Assembly (NCBI RefSeq): GCF_001905345.1
Contig: NZ_LFBV01000004.1
Span: forward strand, 672,407 to 736,406
From: Streptomyces uncialis
Lineage (GTDB): Bacteria > Actinomycetota > Actinomycetes > Streptomycetales > Streptomycetaceae
DNA length: 64,000 nt
Direction of reading: 5' to 3'
Shown here: positions 1 through 7,297 of the stretch, one piece after another
Position numbering within the stretch: position 1 is the first letter of the stretch
Layout: each line of letters begins with the position of its first letter
The notes under the pieces: generated by a model
The model's input: only the letters and a program-made list of their open reading frames with translations
Database searches by the model: none
Told to the model about the DNA's origin: nothing
Made by a program: the position numbers and the translations under genes

Positions 1-291
1 TAGCCCGCCGGGTACCTCACGCAACCCGTCCGGGAGCCCACGCAACCCCTCCGGCAGCCCACGCAGCCCGTCCGGCAGGCCACGCAGCGTGCGCGGCAGC
101 TCCCGCAGCCCCTGGACCACCTCAGGGGCCAGGGGCAGCCCGGCCACCGCCACCGGCACCGCCGCGCGCCCCCCACCGGCCCCGAGCACCCCGGGCCCAC
201 CGCGCAGCCGCTCGTACACCGCACGGCCGGCGCGGCGCGCCGGACCCCCGGGGCCCGCTCCGGGCCCGCTCAACCTCTGATCAGAACGCAT
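1..291 (-). CDS. Hypothetical protein, cut by the window edge (N-terminal 97 residues)
   Basis: The frame is open from an ATG at 291 to the left edge, so only the first 97 residues are seen. The start reads MRSDQRLSGPG. After a Gly/Ala/Arg-rich head, residues about 65-97 consist of near-perfect heptads (LRELPRT, LRGLPDG, LRGLPEG, LRGLPDG, LREVPGG), encoded by 21-bp DNA repeats. No domain is recognised. The regular Leu spacing suggests an amphipathic helix or a repeat module continuing leftwards. It is divergent from the ABC-F gene with a 90-bp gap between them. The frame is convincing because it has no stop and typical third-position G/C. The function is unknown. Confidence 0.6.
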   Translation of the reverse strand, partial: MRSDQRLSGPGAGPGGPARRAGRAVYERLRGGPGVLGAGGGRAAVPVAVAGLPLAPEVVQGLRELPRTLRGLPDGLRGLPEGLRGLPDGLREVPGGL

Positions 292-343
292 TGCTGTCGC
301 CTACCCACTCCCGCTCCGAAGATCCCGCACCAGGGAAAACCGC

Positions 344-374
344 TTGGACACGTCCCCCGGGTGCCCGCCAGAAT
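344..374 (+). promoter_or_regulatory. Candidate promoter for the ABC-F gene, possibly leaderless
   Basis: TTGGAC at 344-349 and CAGAAT at 369-374 are separated by 19 bp, slightly long for a vegetative promoter. The -10-like box ends 7 nt before the ATG at 382. Transcription would therefore start at or next to the start codon and give a leaderless mRNA, which is common in Streptomyces. This is inference from sequence only. Confidence 0.35.
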
Positions 375-381
375 GCGGGAC

Positions 382-2001
382 ATGGGTCATCTGGAAGCCG
401 CGCATCTCGAATACCACCTCCCCGACGGGAGGACCCTGCTCGGCGATGTCTCGTTCCGGGTGGGCGAGGGTGCCACCGTCGCACTGGTCGGCCCCAACGG
501 CGCGGGCAAGACCACCCTGCTCAAGCTGATCTCCGGCGAGCTGAAACCGCACGGCGGGACCGTGAGCGTCAGCGGCGGCCTCGGGGTGATGCGCCAGTTC
601 GTCGGCTCGGTACGCGACGAGACGACCGTCCGGGACCTCCTGGTCTCCGTCGCCACCCCCCGCATCCGCGCCGCCGCCCAGGCCGTCGACCGCGCCGAGC
701 ACGGCATCCTGACCGTGGACGACGAGGCCGCCCAGCTCAAGTACGCGCAGGCCCTGTCCGACTGGGCCGAGGCCCGCGGCTACGAGGCCGAGACCCTGTG
801 GGACATGTGCACCATGGCCGCGCTCGGCGTCCCTTACGAACGCGCCCAGTGGCGCGAGGTACGGACCCTCAGCGGCGGCGAACAGAAGCGTCTCGTCCTC
901 GAAGCGCTGCTGCGCGGCACCGACGAGGTACTGCTCCTCGACGAGCCGGACAACTACCTCGACGTCCCCGGCAAGCGCTGGCTGGAGGAGCGCCTGCGGG
1001 AGACCCGCAAGACGGTCCTGTTCGTCTCCCACGACCGTGAACTGCTCGCCCGCTCCGCCGAGCGCATCGTCAGCGTGGAACCCGGCCCGGCCGGGGCCGA
1101 CGCCTGGGTCCACGGCGGCGGCTTCGCCACCTTCCACGAGGCCCGCCGCGACCGGTTCGCCCGGTTCGAGGAGCTGCGCCGCCGCTGGGACGAGAAGCAC
1201 GCCCAGCTCAAGAAGCTCGTCCTCAGCCTCCGGCAGGCCGCCGAGATCAGCCATGAGCTGGCCTCCCGCTACAAGGCCGCCCAGACCCGGCTCCGCAAGT
1301 TCGAGGAGGCCGGACCCCCGCCGGAGCCGCCCCGTGAGCAGGACATCCGGATGCGGCTGCGCGGCGGGCGCACCGGGCTGCGCGCGGTCACCGTCGAGGG
1401 CCTGGAGCTGACCGGGCTGATGCAGCCCTTCGACCTGGAGGTCTTCTACGGGGAACGGGTCGCCGTCCTCGGCTCCAACGGCTCCGGCAAGTCCCACTTC
1501 CTGCGACTGCTCGCCGGGGGCGATGTCGCCCACACCGGCGACTGGAAGCTCGGTGCCCGGGTGGTGCCCGGCCACTTCGCCCAGACCCACGCCCATCCCG
1601 AGCTGGAGGGCCGCCCCCTGCTCGACATCCTGTGGCGCGAGCACGCCAGGGACCGGGGCGCGGCGATGTCGCTGCTGCGGCGCTACGAGCTGACCGCGCA
1701 GGCCGAGCAGTCCTTCGACCGGCTGTCCGGCGGCCAGCAGGCCCGCTTCCAGATCCTGCTGCTGGAACTGGCGGGCGCCACCGCGCTGCTCCTCGACGAG
1801 CCCACGGACAACCTCGACCTGGAGTCGGCCGAGGCCCTTCAGGAAGGGCTGGAGGCATTCGACGGCACGGTGCTGGCGGTCACGCACGACCGGTGGTTCG
1901 CGCGTGCGTTCGACCGGTTCCTGGTGTTCGGCAGCGACGGCCGGGTCCGGGAGAGCCAGGAGCCCGTGTGGGACGAGCGCAGGGTGACCCGGGCCCGCTG
2001 A
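382..2001 (+). CDS. ABC-F family ATPase (two nucleotide-binding domains, no membrane part)
   Basis: Tandem ATPase domains on one chain of 539 residues without membrane segments, the layout of the ABC-F family, which acts on ribosomes rather than in transport. Domain 1 has Walker A GPNGAGKTT (about residue 37), signature LSGGEQKR, Walker B LLLDEPDNYLD and the His switch VSHDRE. Domain 2 has GSNGSGKS, LSGGQQAR, ALLLDEPTDNLD and VTHDRW. The charged linker between them (about 260-310) is the usual P-site tRNA interaction motif region. In-frame starts also exist at GTG 361 and ATG 373. ATG 382 is preferred because a -10-like box overlaps the earlier starts. Some relatives protect ribosomes from antibiotics, and others are housekeeping factors. 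No nearby biosynthetic genes point to a drug. Confidence 0.9.
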   Translation: MGHLEAAHLEYHLPDGRTLLGDVSFRVGEGATVALVGPNGAGKTTLLKLISGELKPHGGTVSVSGGLGVMRQFVGSVRDETTVRDLLVSVATPRIRAAAQAVDRAEHGILTVDDEAAQLKYAQALSDWAEARGYEAETLWDMCTMAALGVPYERAQWREVRTLSGGEQKRLVLEALLRGTDEVLLLDEPDNYLDVPGKRWLEERLRETRKTVLFVSHDRELLARSAERIVSVEPGPAGADAWVHGGGFATFHEARRDRFARFEELRRRWDEKHAQLKKLVLSLRQAAEISHELASRYKAAQTRLRKFEEAGPPPEPPREQDIRMRLRGGRTGLRAVTVEGLELTGLMQPFDLEVFYGERVAVLGSNGSGKSHFLRLLAGGDVAHTGDWKLGARVVPGHFAQTHAHPELEGRPLLDILWREHARDRGAAMSLLRRYELTAQAEQSFDRLSGGQQARFQILLLELAGATALLLDEPTDNLDLESAEALQEGLEAFDGTVLAVTHDRWFARAFDRFLVFGSDGRVRESQEPVWDERRVTRAR

Positions 2002-2048
2002 CCCCGGGCCCGTCCGGGGATCTTCCTGCGGGCTCCCCGGGTGCCTCC

Positions 2049-2082
2049 CGTGCACACCCGTGCACACCCGTGCACCCGTGTG
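2049..2082. repeat. Short tandem repeat of CCCGTGCACA type
   Basis: Three imperfect copies of a 10-bp unit (GTGCACACCC) lie in the 204-bp gap between the ABC-F gene and the DUF6158 gene. The rest of the gap is GC-rich with no supported gene. Confidence 0.6.
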
Positions 2083-2205
2083 CTCCGGGGTGTCTGCTGT
2101 GCGCGGCCCGTGCGCGTCCGTGCCTGCCGGGCTCCGACAGGCGGCGGGGCGGTCCAGCGGGGACAGTGGGAGGAGAACGCGACACGACAGGAGTGGGGTG
2201 CCGCC

Positions 2206-2439
2206 ATGGCCGGAGTCGATCCCGCGCGTCTGGATGACCAGCAGCTGATGCGGGAGCTGGACACCATTCACCGGACCCGTCATGACACCCTCCTGCATGG
2301 TTCCAACGACGCGCTGCGGGCGCACAATCTGCGGATGGCTCAGCTGGAGGGGGAGTATCTGCGCAGGCATCCCCGGCGGCCGGTCGCGCGGGGGCGTACG
2401 CGGGAGGGGGCGCGGGAGCGGGACGTGGCCCTGAGCTAG
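2206..2439 (+). CDS. DUF6158-type small conserved actinomycete protein
   Basis: A 77-residue protein beginning MAGVDPARLDDQQLMREL, with a central helix LDTIHRTRHDTLLHGSNDAL and a basic Arg-rich tail. It matches my recollection of the small DUF6158 family, widespread and well conserved in Streptomyces and of unknown function. It is charged, with no signal peptide or membrane segment, so it is probably cytoplasmic. The ATG at 2206 is chosen over upstream in-frame starts because the conserved family begins here and GGAG lies about 12 nt upstream. Confidence 0.8.
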   Translation: MAGVDPARLDDQQLMRELDTIHRTRHDTLLHGSNDALRAHNLRMAQLEGEYLRRHPRRPVARGRTREGARERDVALS

Positions 2440-3014
2440 TCGCCTTCGCTCGCGCTTCGCAGGTCCTCCGGTGCCGGTACTTGTTCCTGGTGCCGTACTT
2501 GCTCGTCGCGGCCCTGGGTTCGGACCTGTGCCCGTACTTGTTCCCGTGCGGGTCGTTCGTGGGTGCGCGGTTCCCCGCGCCCCTGGACGCTGCCCCGCCC
2601 GTTGTTCTTCGGGTGCGGGTCGGCCCTCGTCTTCGCGCGGTTCCCCGCGCCCCTTTGGGGCTCCCGCTTCTCCGGGTGCTCGGCTGCGGGAGGGCGCACG
2701 CCGCGTCAGGGGTGCCCCGAAAGGCCCGCGCAGGGACAAGTGCGGGCAGAGGTCCGGACCCCGGGGTGCGGAGCGGGGGCGGTGTGTACAGGAGGGGTGC
2801 GGAATCTACGTCGCAACCCCTACCGGTGTCGACATCGGGTACGTCACCGGGCCCGGGCGGCACGAACAGACCCGTGTCCCCTCCCGCTGGCGGCCCGGCA
2901 GCCGGATGGCCAGACTGGGCCCATGGACGCCGGAGCGCAGCCGCCGACCGTCCGCCGGGACGCCCGCGCCCCGGCGGCACCTCCACCGCACCGGGCGGCG
3001 ACCGGGGCCGGCCG
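2440..3014. repeat. 575-bp gene-free gap with two copies of the GCGCGGTTCCCCGCGCCCCT repeat
   Basis: The gap between the DUF6158 and methyltransferase genes contains two forward copies of the window-wide intergenic element, with cores at about 2563-2584 and 2635-2654 and period about 71 bp. Each copy is preceded by the usual GTACTTGTTCC...GTGCGGGT stretch. From about 2700 to 3014 there is GC-rich sequence that presumably holds the methyltransferase promoter. A 31-codon frame at 2923-3018 overlaps the next start codon and is discussed under findings. Confidence 0.75.
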
Positions 3015-3893
3015 GTGACCGCCGCGGAGCCCACCGCACCGGTGAGCGCCGGGACGCTGCGGCAGCGCTGTGCCGCCGAGATCGACCGGCTCGACCCGCG
3101 GGGCGCGTTCCACGAGCGGGCCTGGCTGCGCCGGGTGTTCCTCGCCGTGCCCCGTGAGCACTTCGTCCCGGAGCGGGTCTGGTGGCCCTATCCGCGTCCG
3201 GAGGACGGACGGTGCCCCGCGCTGGACCGGGCCAAGGCCCCCGGGGTGTGGCTGAACGCCGTGTACACCGCCGCCGCGGGGCTGGTGACCCGGGTCGCCC
3301 CGGGCACCGACCGGCCCGGCGACGGGGTGCGCGAGGAGGACTTCGACTCCGGGATGTCCGCGCCGCTCACCGTCGCCGGGATGATCCACCACCTCGACCC
3401 GCAGGTCGACGACCGGGTCCTGGAGATCGGCACCGGCTCCGGCTACGACGCCGCGCTCCTCGCCGGACGGGTCGGCGCCGACCGGCTCGTCACCATGGAG
3501 ATCGACGCGCAGCTCGCCGTCCGCGCGGGCGGCCGTCTCCATGAACTGGGCATCCGCCCCAAGGTCGTCACCGGTGACGGCGCCCACGGGTACGCGCCCC
3601 GCGCCCCGTACGACCGCATCCTCTCGACCGTGGCCGTCGGACGGGTGCCGCAGAGCTGGGTCGACCAGCTGGCACCGGGCGGGGTGATCGTCGCCCCGCT
3701 CGTCACCCCGTTCGGCCGGTCCGCCTGCCTGCGGCTCGTCGGCGACGGACGCGGTCGCGCGGAGGGCGGACCCGTCCCCGGTATCGCCTGCCGTCCCGAA
3801 CCCTGCGGCCCCGCCACGGGGTTCGGCAGCTACCGGATCACCGTCGGCGACGGCGGGCAGCACATCCGGTTCACCCCCGCCGACCCGGACTGA
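3015..3893 (+). CDS. PCMT-like SAM-dependent methyltransferase
   Basis: A 292-residue protein of the protein-L-isoaspartate O-methyltransferase fold. The SAM-binding loop is LEIGTGSGYDAALLA. It is preceded by the family-typical SAPLTVAGMIHHL (compare SQPxxVAxM) and followed by the acidic MEID and the motif DGAHGYAPRAPYDRIL. The N-terminal 100 residues (FHERAWLRRVFLAVPREHFVPERVW) resemble the actinomycete PCMT-like proteins that modify peptides or proteins rather than classical repair enzymes. The GTG at 3015 is chosen because the conserved sequence begins just after it. The Shine-Dalgarno sequence is weak, so the start is uncertain. No partner precursor peptide is recognised nearby. The gene converges on the serine hydrolase gene, 27 bp away. 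Confidence 0.8.
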   Translation: MTAAEPTAPVSAGTLRQRCAAEIDRLDPRGAFHERAWLRRVFLAVPREHFVPERVWWPYPRPEDGRCPALDRAKAPGVWLNAVYTAAAGLVTRVAPGTDRPGDGVREEDFDSGMSAPLTVAGMIHHLDPQVDDRVLEIGTGSGYDAALLAGRVGADRLVTMEIDAQLAVRAGGRLHELGIRPKVVTGDGAHGYAPRAPYDRILSTVAVGRVPQSWVDQLAPGGVIVAPLVTPFGRSACLRLVGDGRGRAEGGPVPGIACRPEPCGPATGFGSYRITVGDGGQHIRFTPADPD

Positions 3894-3920
3894 CCCTCGC
3901 CGTCAGCCCCGTTCGGCCGC

Positions 3921-5141
3921 TCAGCGGAGCGCCGTGCCCCGGGGATCGGCGTACGACTGCTTCCCGGTGCCCCGGGCGGGGGGCCGCTGTCCGCAGAACT
4001 CCGCCTCCACGACCTCGGCCATGCCCTCGCCCGTCCAGTCGCCGTTGAGGTTGTACGACAGCGCGTGCCCGCCGTCCTCCGTGGTCACCGCCAGTGACAG
4101 CGAGCCGAGCCAGCCGCCGCTGTGGCCCCACAGCTCCACCCCGCAGGTCGTGTTGAACTTCGCGAGCCCGAGACCGTACCCCGTGGCCGGGTCGTCCGGA
4201 TCGGGGACCAGCGTCTTCATCGCCTTGAGCTGCTTCGCGGGCAGCACCTCGCCGCCCAGCAGCGCCTTGAGGAAGCGGTTCAGATCCGCCGCGCTGGAGA
4301 TCATGTCCCCGTCGGCCCAGGACTGCGAGCCGTTCTGGAGGGTGACGTCGTAGACCTTGGTCGCGGTCGGCTCCGGTGACAGCTTCGAGTACGAGCGGCT
4401 GCTCGGGTCCGGCAGACGGGAGGTGGTGCCCGGCATGACCGTCCCGCGCAGCCCCAGCGGCTTGATGATCCGCGTCCGCACCTCCCGCTCGTAGGAACGG
4501 CCGCCCGCCTTCTCCATCACCAGCGCGGCCAGCACGTAGTTGGTGTTGGAGTAGCTGTAGCCGGTGCCCGGCCGGAACGTCGGCGCGTGCTTCATCGCGA
4601 CCGCCACGGCCGCCCGCGGGGTCCGGTCCTTCAGCCGGTTCTTCATGTAGTTCGGCGCGAACATGTAGTCCCGCTGGTAGTCCGGGTCGCCCAGGTAGTC
4701 GAACACCCCGCTCGTGTGGTTCAGCAGCTGGCGCACGGTGATGTCCCGCCCGTCGTGGCCGTTGCCCCGCACCAGACCCGGCAGCCACCGCTCCACCTTG
4801 TCGTCGAGTCGCAGCAGGCCCTCGTTCTCCTGCTGGAGCAGCACGGTGGCGACGAACGTCTTGGTGATGCTCGCGATCCGGAACCGGTCGTCCTTGCCAC
4901 GCGGCGCGCCCGTCCGCAGGTTCCCGACGCCCGACGCGCCCTTCCACACCCCGTGCTTGTCGCTGACCTGACCGGTCACCCCGGGGATGCCCGCACGCAC
5001 GATCCCGTCCAAGGCCCGCTGGGTCCCCTCGTGCCCCCGGCCGTCGCCGTGCGCCGCCGCCGGGGCGGTGAACGCGCTCGCCGCGACCGCCGCCGCGGCG
5101 ATCCCCACCGCGCCCGTACGCGCCCAACTCCTCGTTGCCAT
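3921..5141 (-). CDS. Secreted serine hydrolase (beta-lactamase / DD-carboxypeptidase family)
   Basis: A 406-residue secreted penicillin-binding-type hydrolase. A Sec signal occupies residues 1-30 (MATRSWARTGAVGIAAAAVA, cut after about APAAA). The class C-like catalytic motifs are complete: SITK with nucleophile Ser91, YSN within YSYSNTNYVLAALV, and HSGG near the C-terminus replacing KTG. This pattern is typical of D-alanyl-D-alanine carboxypeptidases and esterases of the beta-lactamase fold such as the Streptomyces R61 enzyme, so cell-wall peptide trimming outside the cell is likely. ATG 5141 has a strong GAGGAG ribosome site 8 nt upstream. The gene is monocistronic. Specificity cannot be read from sequence. 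Confidence 0.88.
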   Translation of the reverse strand: MATRSWARTGAVGIAAAAVAASAFTAPAAAHGDGRGHEGTQRALDGIVRAGIPGVTGQVSDKHGVWKGASGVGNLRTGAPRGKDDRFRIASITKTFVATVLLQQENEGLLRLDDKVERWLPGLVRGNGHDGRDITVRQLLNHTSGVFDYLGDPDYQRDYMFAPNYMKNRLKDRTPRAAVAVAMKHAPTFRPGTGYSYSNTNYVLAALVMEKAGGRSYEREVRTRIIKPLGLRGTVMPGTTSRLPDPSSRSYSKLSPEPTATKVYDVTLQNGSQSWADGDMISSAADLNRFLKALLGGEVLPAKQLKAMKTLVPDPDDPATGYGLGLAKFNTTCGVELWGHSGGWLGSLSLAVTTEDGGHALSYNLNGDWTGEGMAEVVEAEFCGQRPPARGTGKQSYADPRGTALR

Positions 5142-5755
5142 AAGCCCGCTCCTCGCTTCGACCGGCCTGGTCGAGCCGGTGTCGCAGGAGATGACCGCGC
5201 ACGGCGCCCACGGGTTGACTCCCGTTCCCGCCGGACGGCGCCGCCCGTTCGGCGGGCCGCACGCGCCACGGCGACTCGTGGGTGCGGCCCGCCGGGTGGG
5301 GGGCGCCGGCGCGGCGGGGTGAGTACGTCCGGTCCGCGTCGGCGGCCGGCCTCCGCCGGCACACAGGAGTACGTCCGCCGGAGCCGTCACGTTCACCGTC
5401 CCCCGTCCTTCCGCCACTCTGTCCCGGTCACCCTGTCCCGGTCGTCCCGCCACGTTCACCGCCCTCGTTCGGCCGCTTGCGCACCGGCCCTGCCCCCGTT
5501 CGCCGGACCCGGCGCGTTCGCCGGTGATCCGGGTCGGCCGGCCCTCCCGGGTCACCCGCCCGGACGCGCCGCCCCCTGGACCGCTCCACCCCCGTACCCG
5601 TACGCCCCGACCCGGGGCCGGGGCGCCCGGGGCCACGGCCGTCCCCGGCCCCGTGCCCGATCCGCCGCTCCCGCCGGGTAGCGCGTGCCGGGCCCCGGCG
5701 GAACCCTGGGAGCACGGCGGACGCACCGACCGGTGCACGGGCCACGGAGGCAGGG
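5142..5755. other. 614-bp gene-free gap between divergent genes
   Basis: This region must hold promoters for the serine hydrolase (leftward) and the aminotransferase-like gene (rightward). Open frames run through it on both strands, but they are unconserved-looking Pro/Arg/Gly-rich translations of high-GC DNA. Around 5395-5450 there is a short repeat of the type GTCCCGGTC. No clear promoter boxes or hairpins were found. Confidence 0.5.
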
Positions 5756-7297
5756 ATGCGGCGCACGCACGAGGAGGACGGTGACCCCGCCCGCGCGCCC
5801 TCCGGCACTCCGGCGCCGGACCCGGGACATGCCGCCTCGGGTTCTCCTGCCGCCGACCCCGCCCGTGCGCCCGCCTCCGGCACCCCCGCCGGGGACCCTG
5901 CCCGTGCGCCCTCCGGCACCCCCACCGGCGCCCCCGTTTCCGGCACCCCCGCGGTGGGCCCCGCCCGTGCCGCCTCCGGGACCCCCGCCGCAGCCCCGGC
6001 TCCCGGGACCCCCGCCCCCGTTCCCGGGACCCCCGCCGCGGACCCCTGGACGCAGCGGCTCGGGCACGGCCCCCTGCGGTACGGTCCCGCGCTGCCCGGC
6101 AGCGGACTGTCCGTACCGCCCGGGATCGTCCGGGCGGCCCTCGCCGCCGCCGGGACCGAGGAGGCGGCGCCCGTCGGGGGCGGCCCGGACTTCCTCCGCG
6201 CCGCCGCCGGGTACTGGGAGCGGCGGGGAGCGGGTGCCCGGCCGGACCGGATCGCCGCCGCGCCCGGCGGCGCGCCCCTGCTGCTCGCCGTGGCCGCCGC
6301 GCTGGGCGGGGACGTGCTCACGCCCCGCCCGTGTCCCGCCTGGTGGCTGCCGCAGGCCCGGCTGCTGGGCCGCACCACGTACACCGTGCCCACCCCCGCC
6401 GAGTGCGGCGGCGTCCCCGACCCGTACGCGCTGCTGGAGACGGTCCGCCGGGTCCGTGCCGAAGGCGGCGACCCGCGGCTGCTGGTGATCGCCGTCGCCG
6501 ACGACCCCACCGGGACCGTCGCCCCGCCGGAGCTCGTCCACGAGGCCGTCGAGGCGGCGGCGGGGGCCGGGCTGCACATCGTGAGCGACGAGACCTGGCG
6601 GGACACCACGCACCCGGCGTCCCACTGCCGGGAACCGGAGCCCGCCCGGCCCGCCGGGATGGCGCCCGACCGGGTGACCGTCCTCGTCGACCTCGCGGGG
6701 GCGCTGCTGCCCGGGGACTGGCCGGCCGCCGTGGCCCGGTTCCCCGCGACCGCCGGGGGCGGCGCGCTCCACGACGCCGTCCTGGACGTCCTCGCGGGCA
6801 CCGGTGCCCGGATCGCCGCGCCGGTCGCCGCGGCTGCCCGGTATGTCCTCACCGAACCTGCCGAGGCAACCGCCCGGACGGCCGCCTCGGCCCGGGTCCA
6901 TGGCCGGATCGCCGCAGCCGTCCACGACACGCTCCGGCGGGCGGGCGTCCTCGCGCTGCCGCCCACCGCCGGACGGCACCTGTACGCGGACCTGGGACCG
7001 CTGCGCGCCGCGCTCGCCGCCCGTGGCGTCACCGACGCCCAGGAACTGGAGGACCACCTCGGCACGCTGCTCGGGATGCCCGCACCGGGCGGCCACCGCT
7101 TCGGCGACGCGCTGACCTCGCTGCGGGTACGGCTGGACACCGCCGCGTTCCTCGGGACCGACCCACGGCTGCGGGCGCAGGCCCTCACCGTCCCGGACCC
7201 GCTCGAAATGCCACAGGTGAAACGCGCCTTGACGAGGTGCGCAACGGCACTCGACGGTCTGCGTGCCGACGCCCGGCGAAGGGAGCCCACGTCATGA
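5756..7297 (+). CDS. Aminotransferase-like protein (fold type I) apparently lacking the PLP lysine
   Basis: A 513-residue protein. The first 75 residues are a low-complexity SGTP/ADPARAP tract. From about residue 80 it follows the class I/II aminotransferase fold: RYGPALPGSG, then a GGxxxLL strand (AAPGGAPLLLAVAAAL), VADDPTGT in place of NPxNPTG, and SDETWRD for the PLP-ring aspartate. Where family members have SxSKxLLPGxRxG, this protein has DLAGALLPGDWPAA. The Schiff-base Lys is therefore Gly and the phosphate Arg is Trp. It is probably a pseudoenzyme or a binding protein. GGAGG lies about 8 nt upstream of the ATG. Its stop overlaps the start of the MBL gene (ATGA), so the two are translationally coupled. 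Confidence 0.75.
   Translation: MRRTHEEDGDPARAPSGTPAPDPGHAASGSPAADPARAPASGTPAGDPARAPSGTPTGAPVSGTPAVGPARAASGTPAAAPAPGTPAPVPGTPAADPWTQRLGHGPLRYGPALPGSGLSVPPGIVRAALAAAGTEEAAPVGGGPDFLRAAAGYWERRGAGARPDRIAAAPGGAPLLLAVAAALGGDVLTPRPCPAWWLPQARLLGRTTYTVPTPAECGGVPDPYALLETVRRVRAEGGDPRLLVIAVADDPTGTVAPPELVHEAVEAAAGAGLHIVSDETWRDTTHPASHCREPEPARPAGMAPDRVTVLVDLAGALLPGDWPAAVARFPATAGGGALHDAVLDVLAGTGARIAAPVAAAARYVLTEPAEATARTAASARVHGRIAAAVHDTLRRAGVLALPPTAGRHLYADLGPLRAALAARGVTDAQELEDHLGTLLGMPAPGGHRFGDALTSLRVRLDTAAFLGTDPRLRAQALTVPDPLEMPQVKRALTRCATALDGLRADARRREPTS

Noticed and set aside
301..2739. 812-codon minus-strand frame
   Set aside because: It is the antisense shadow of the ABC-F gene, whose motifs are on the + strand. 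The composition of the translation is unlike a protein.
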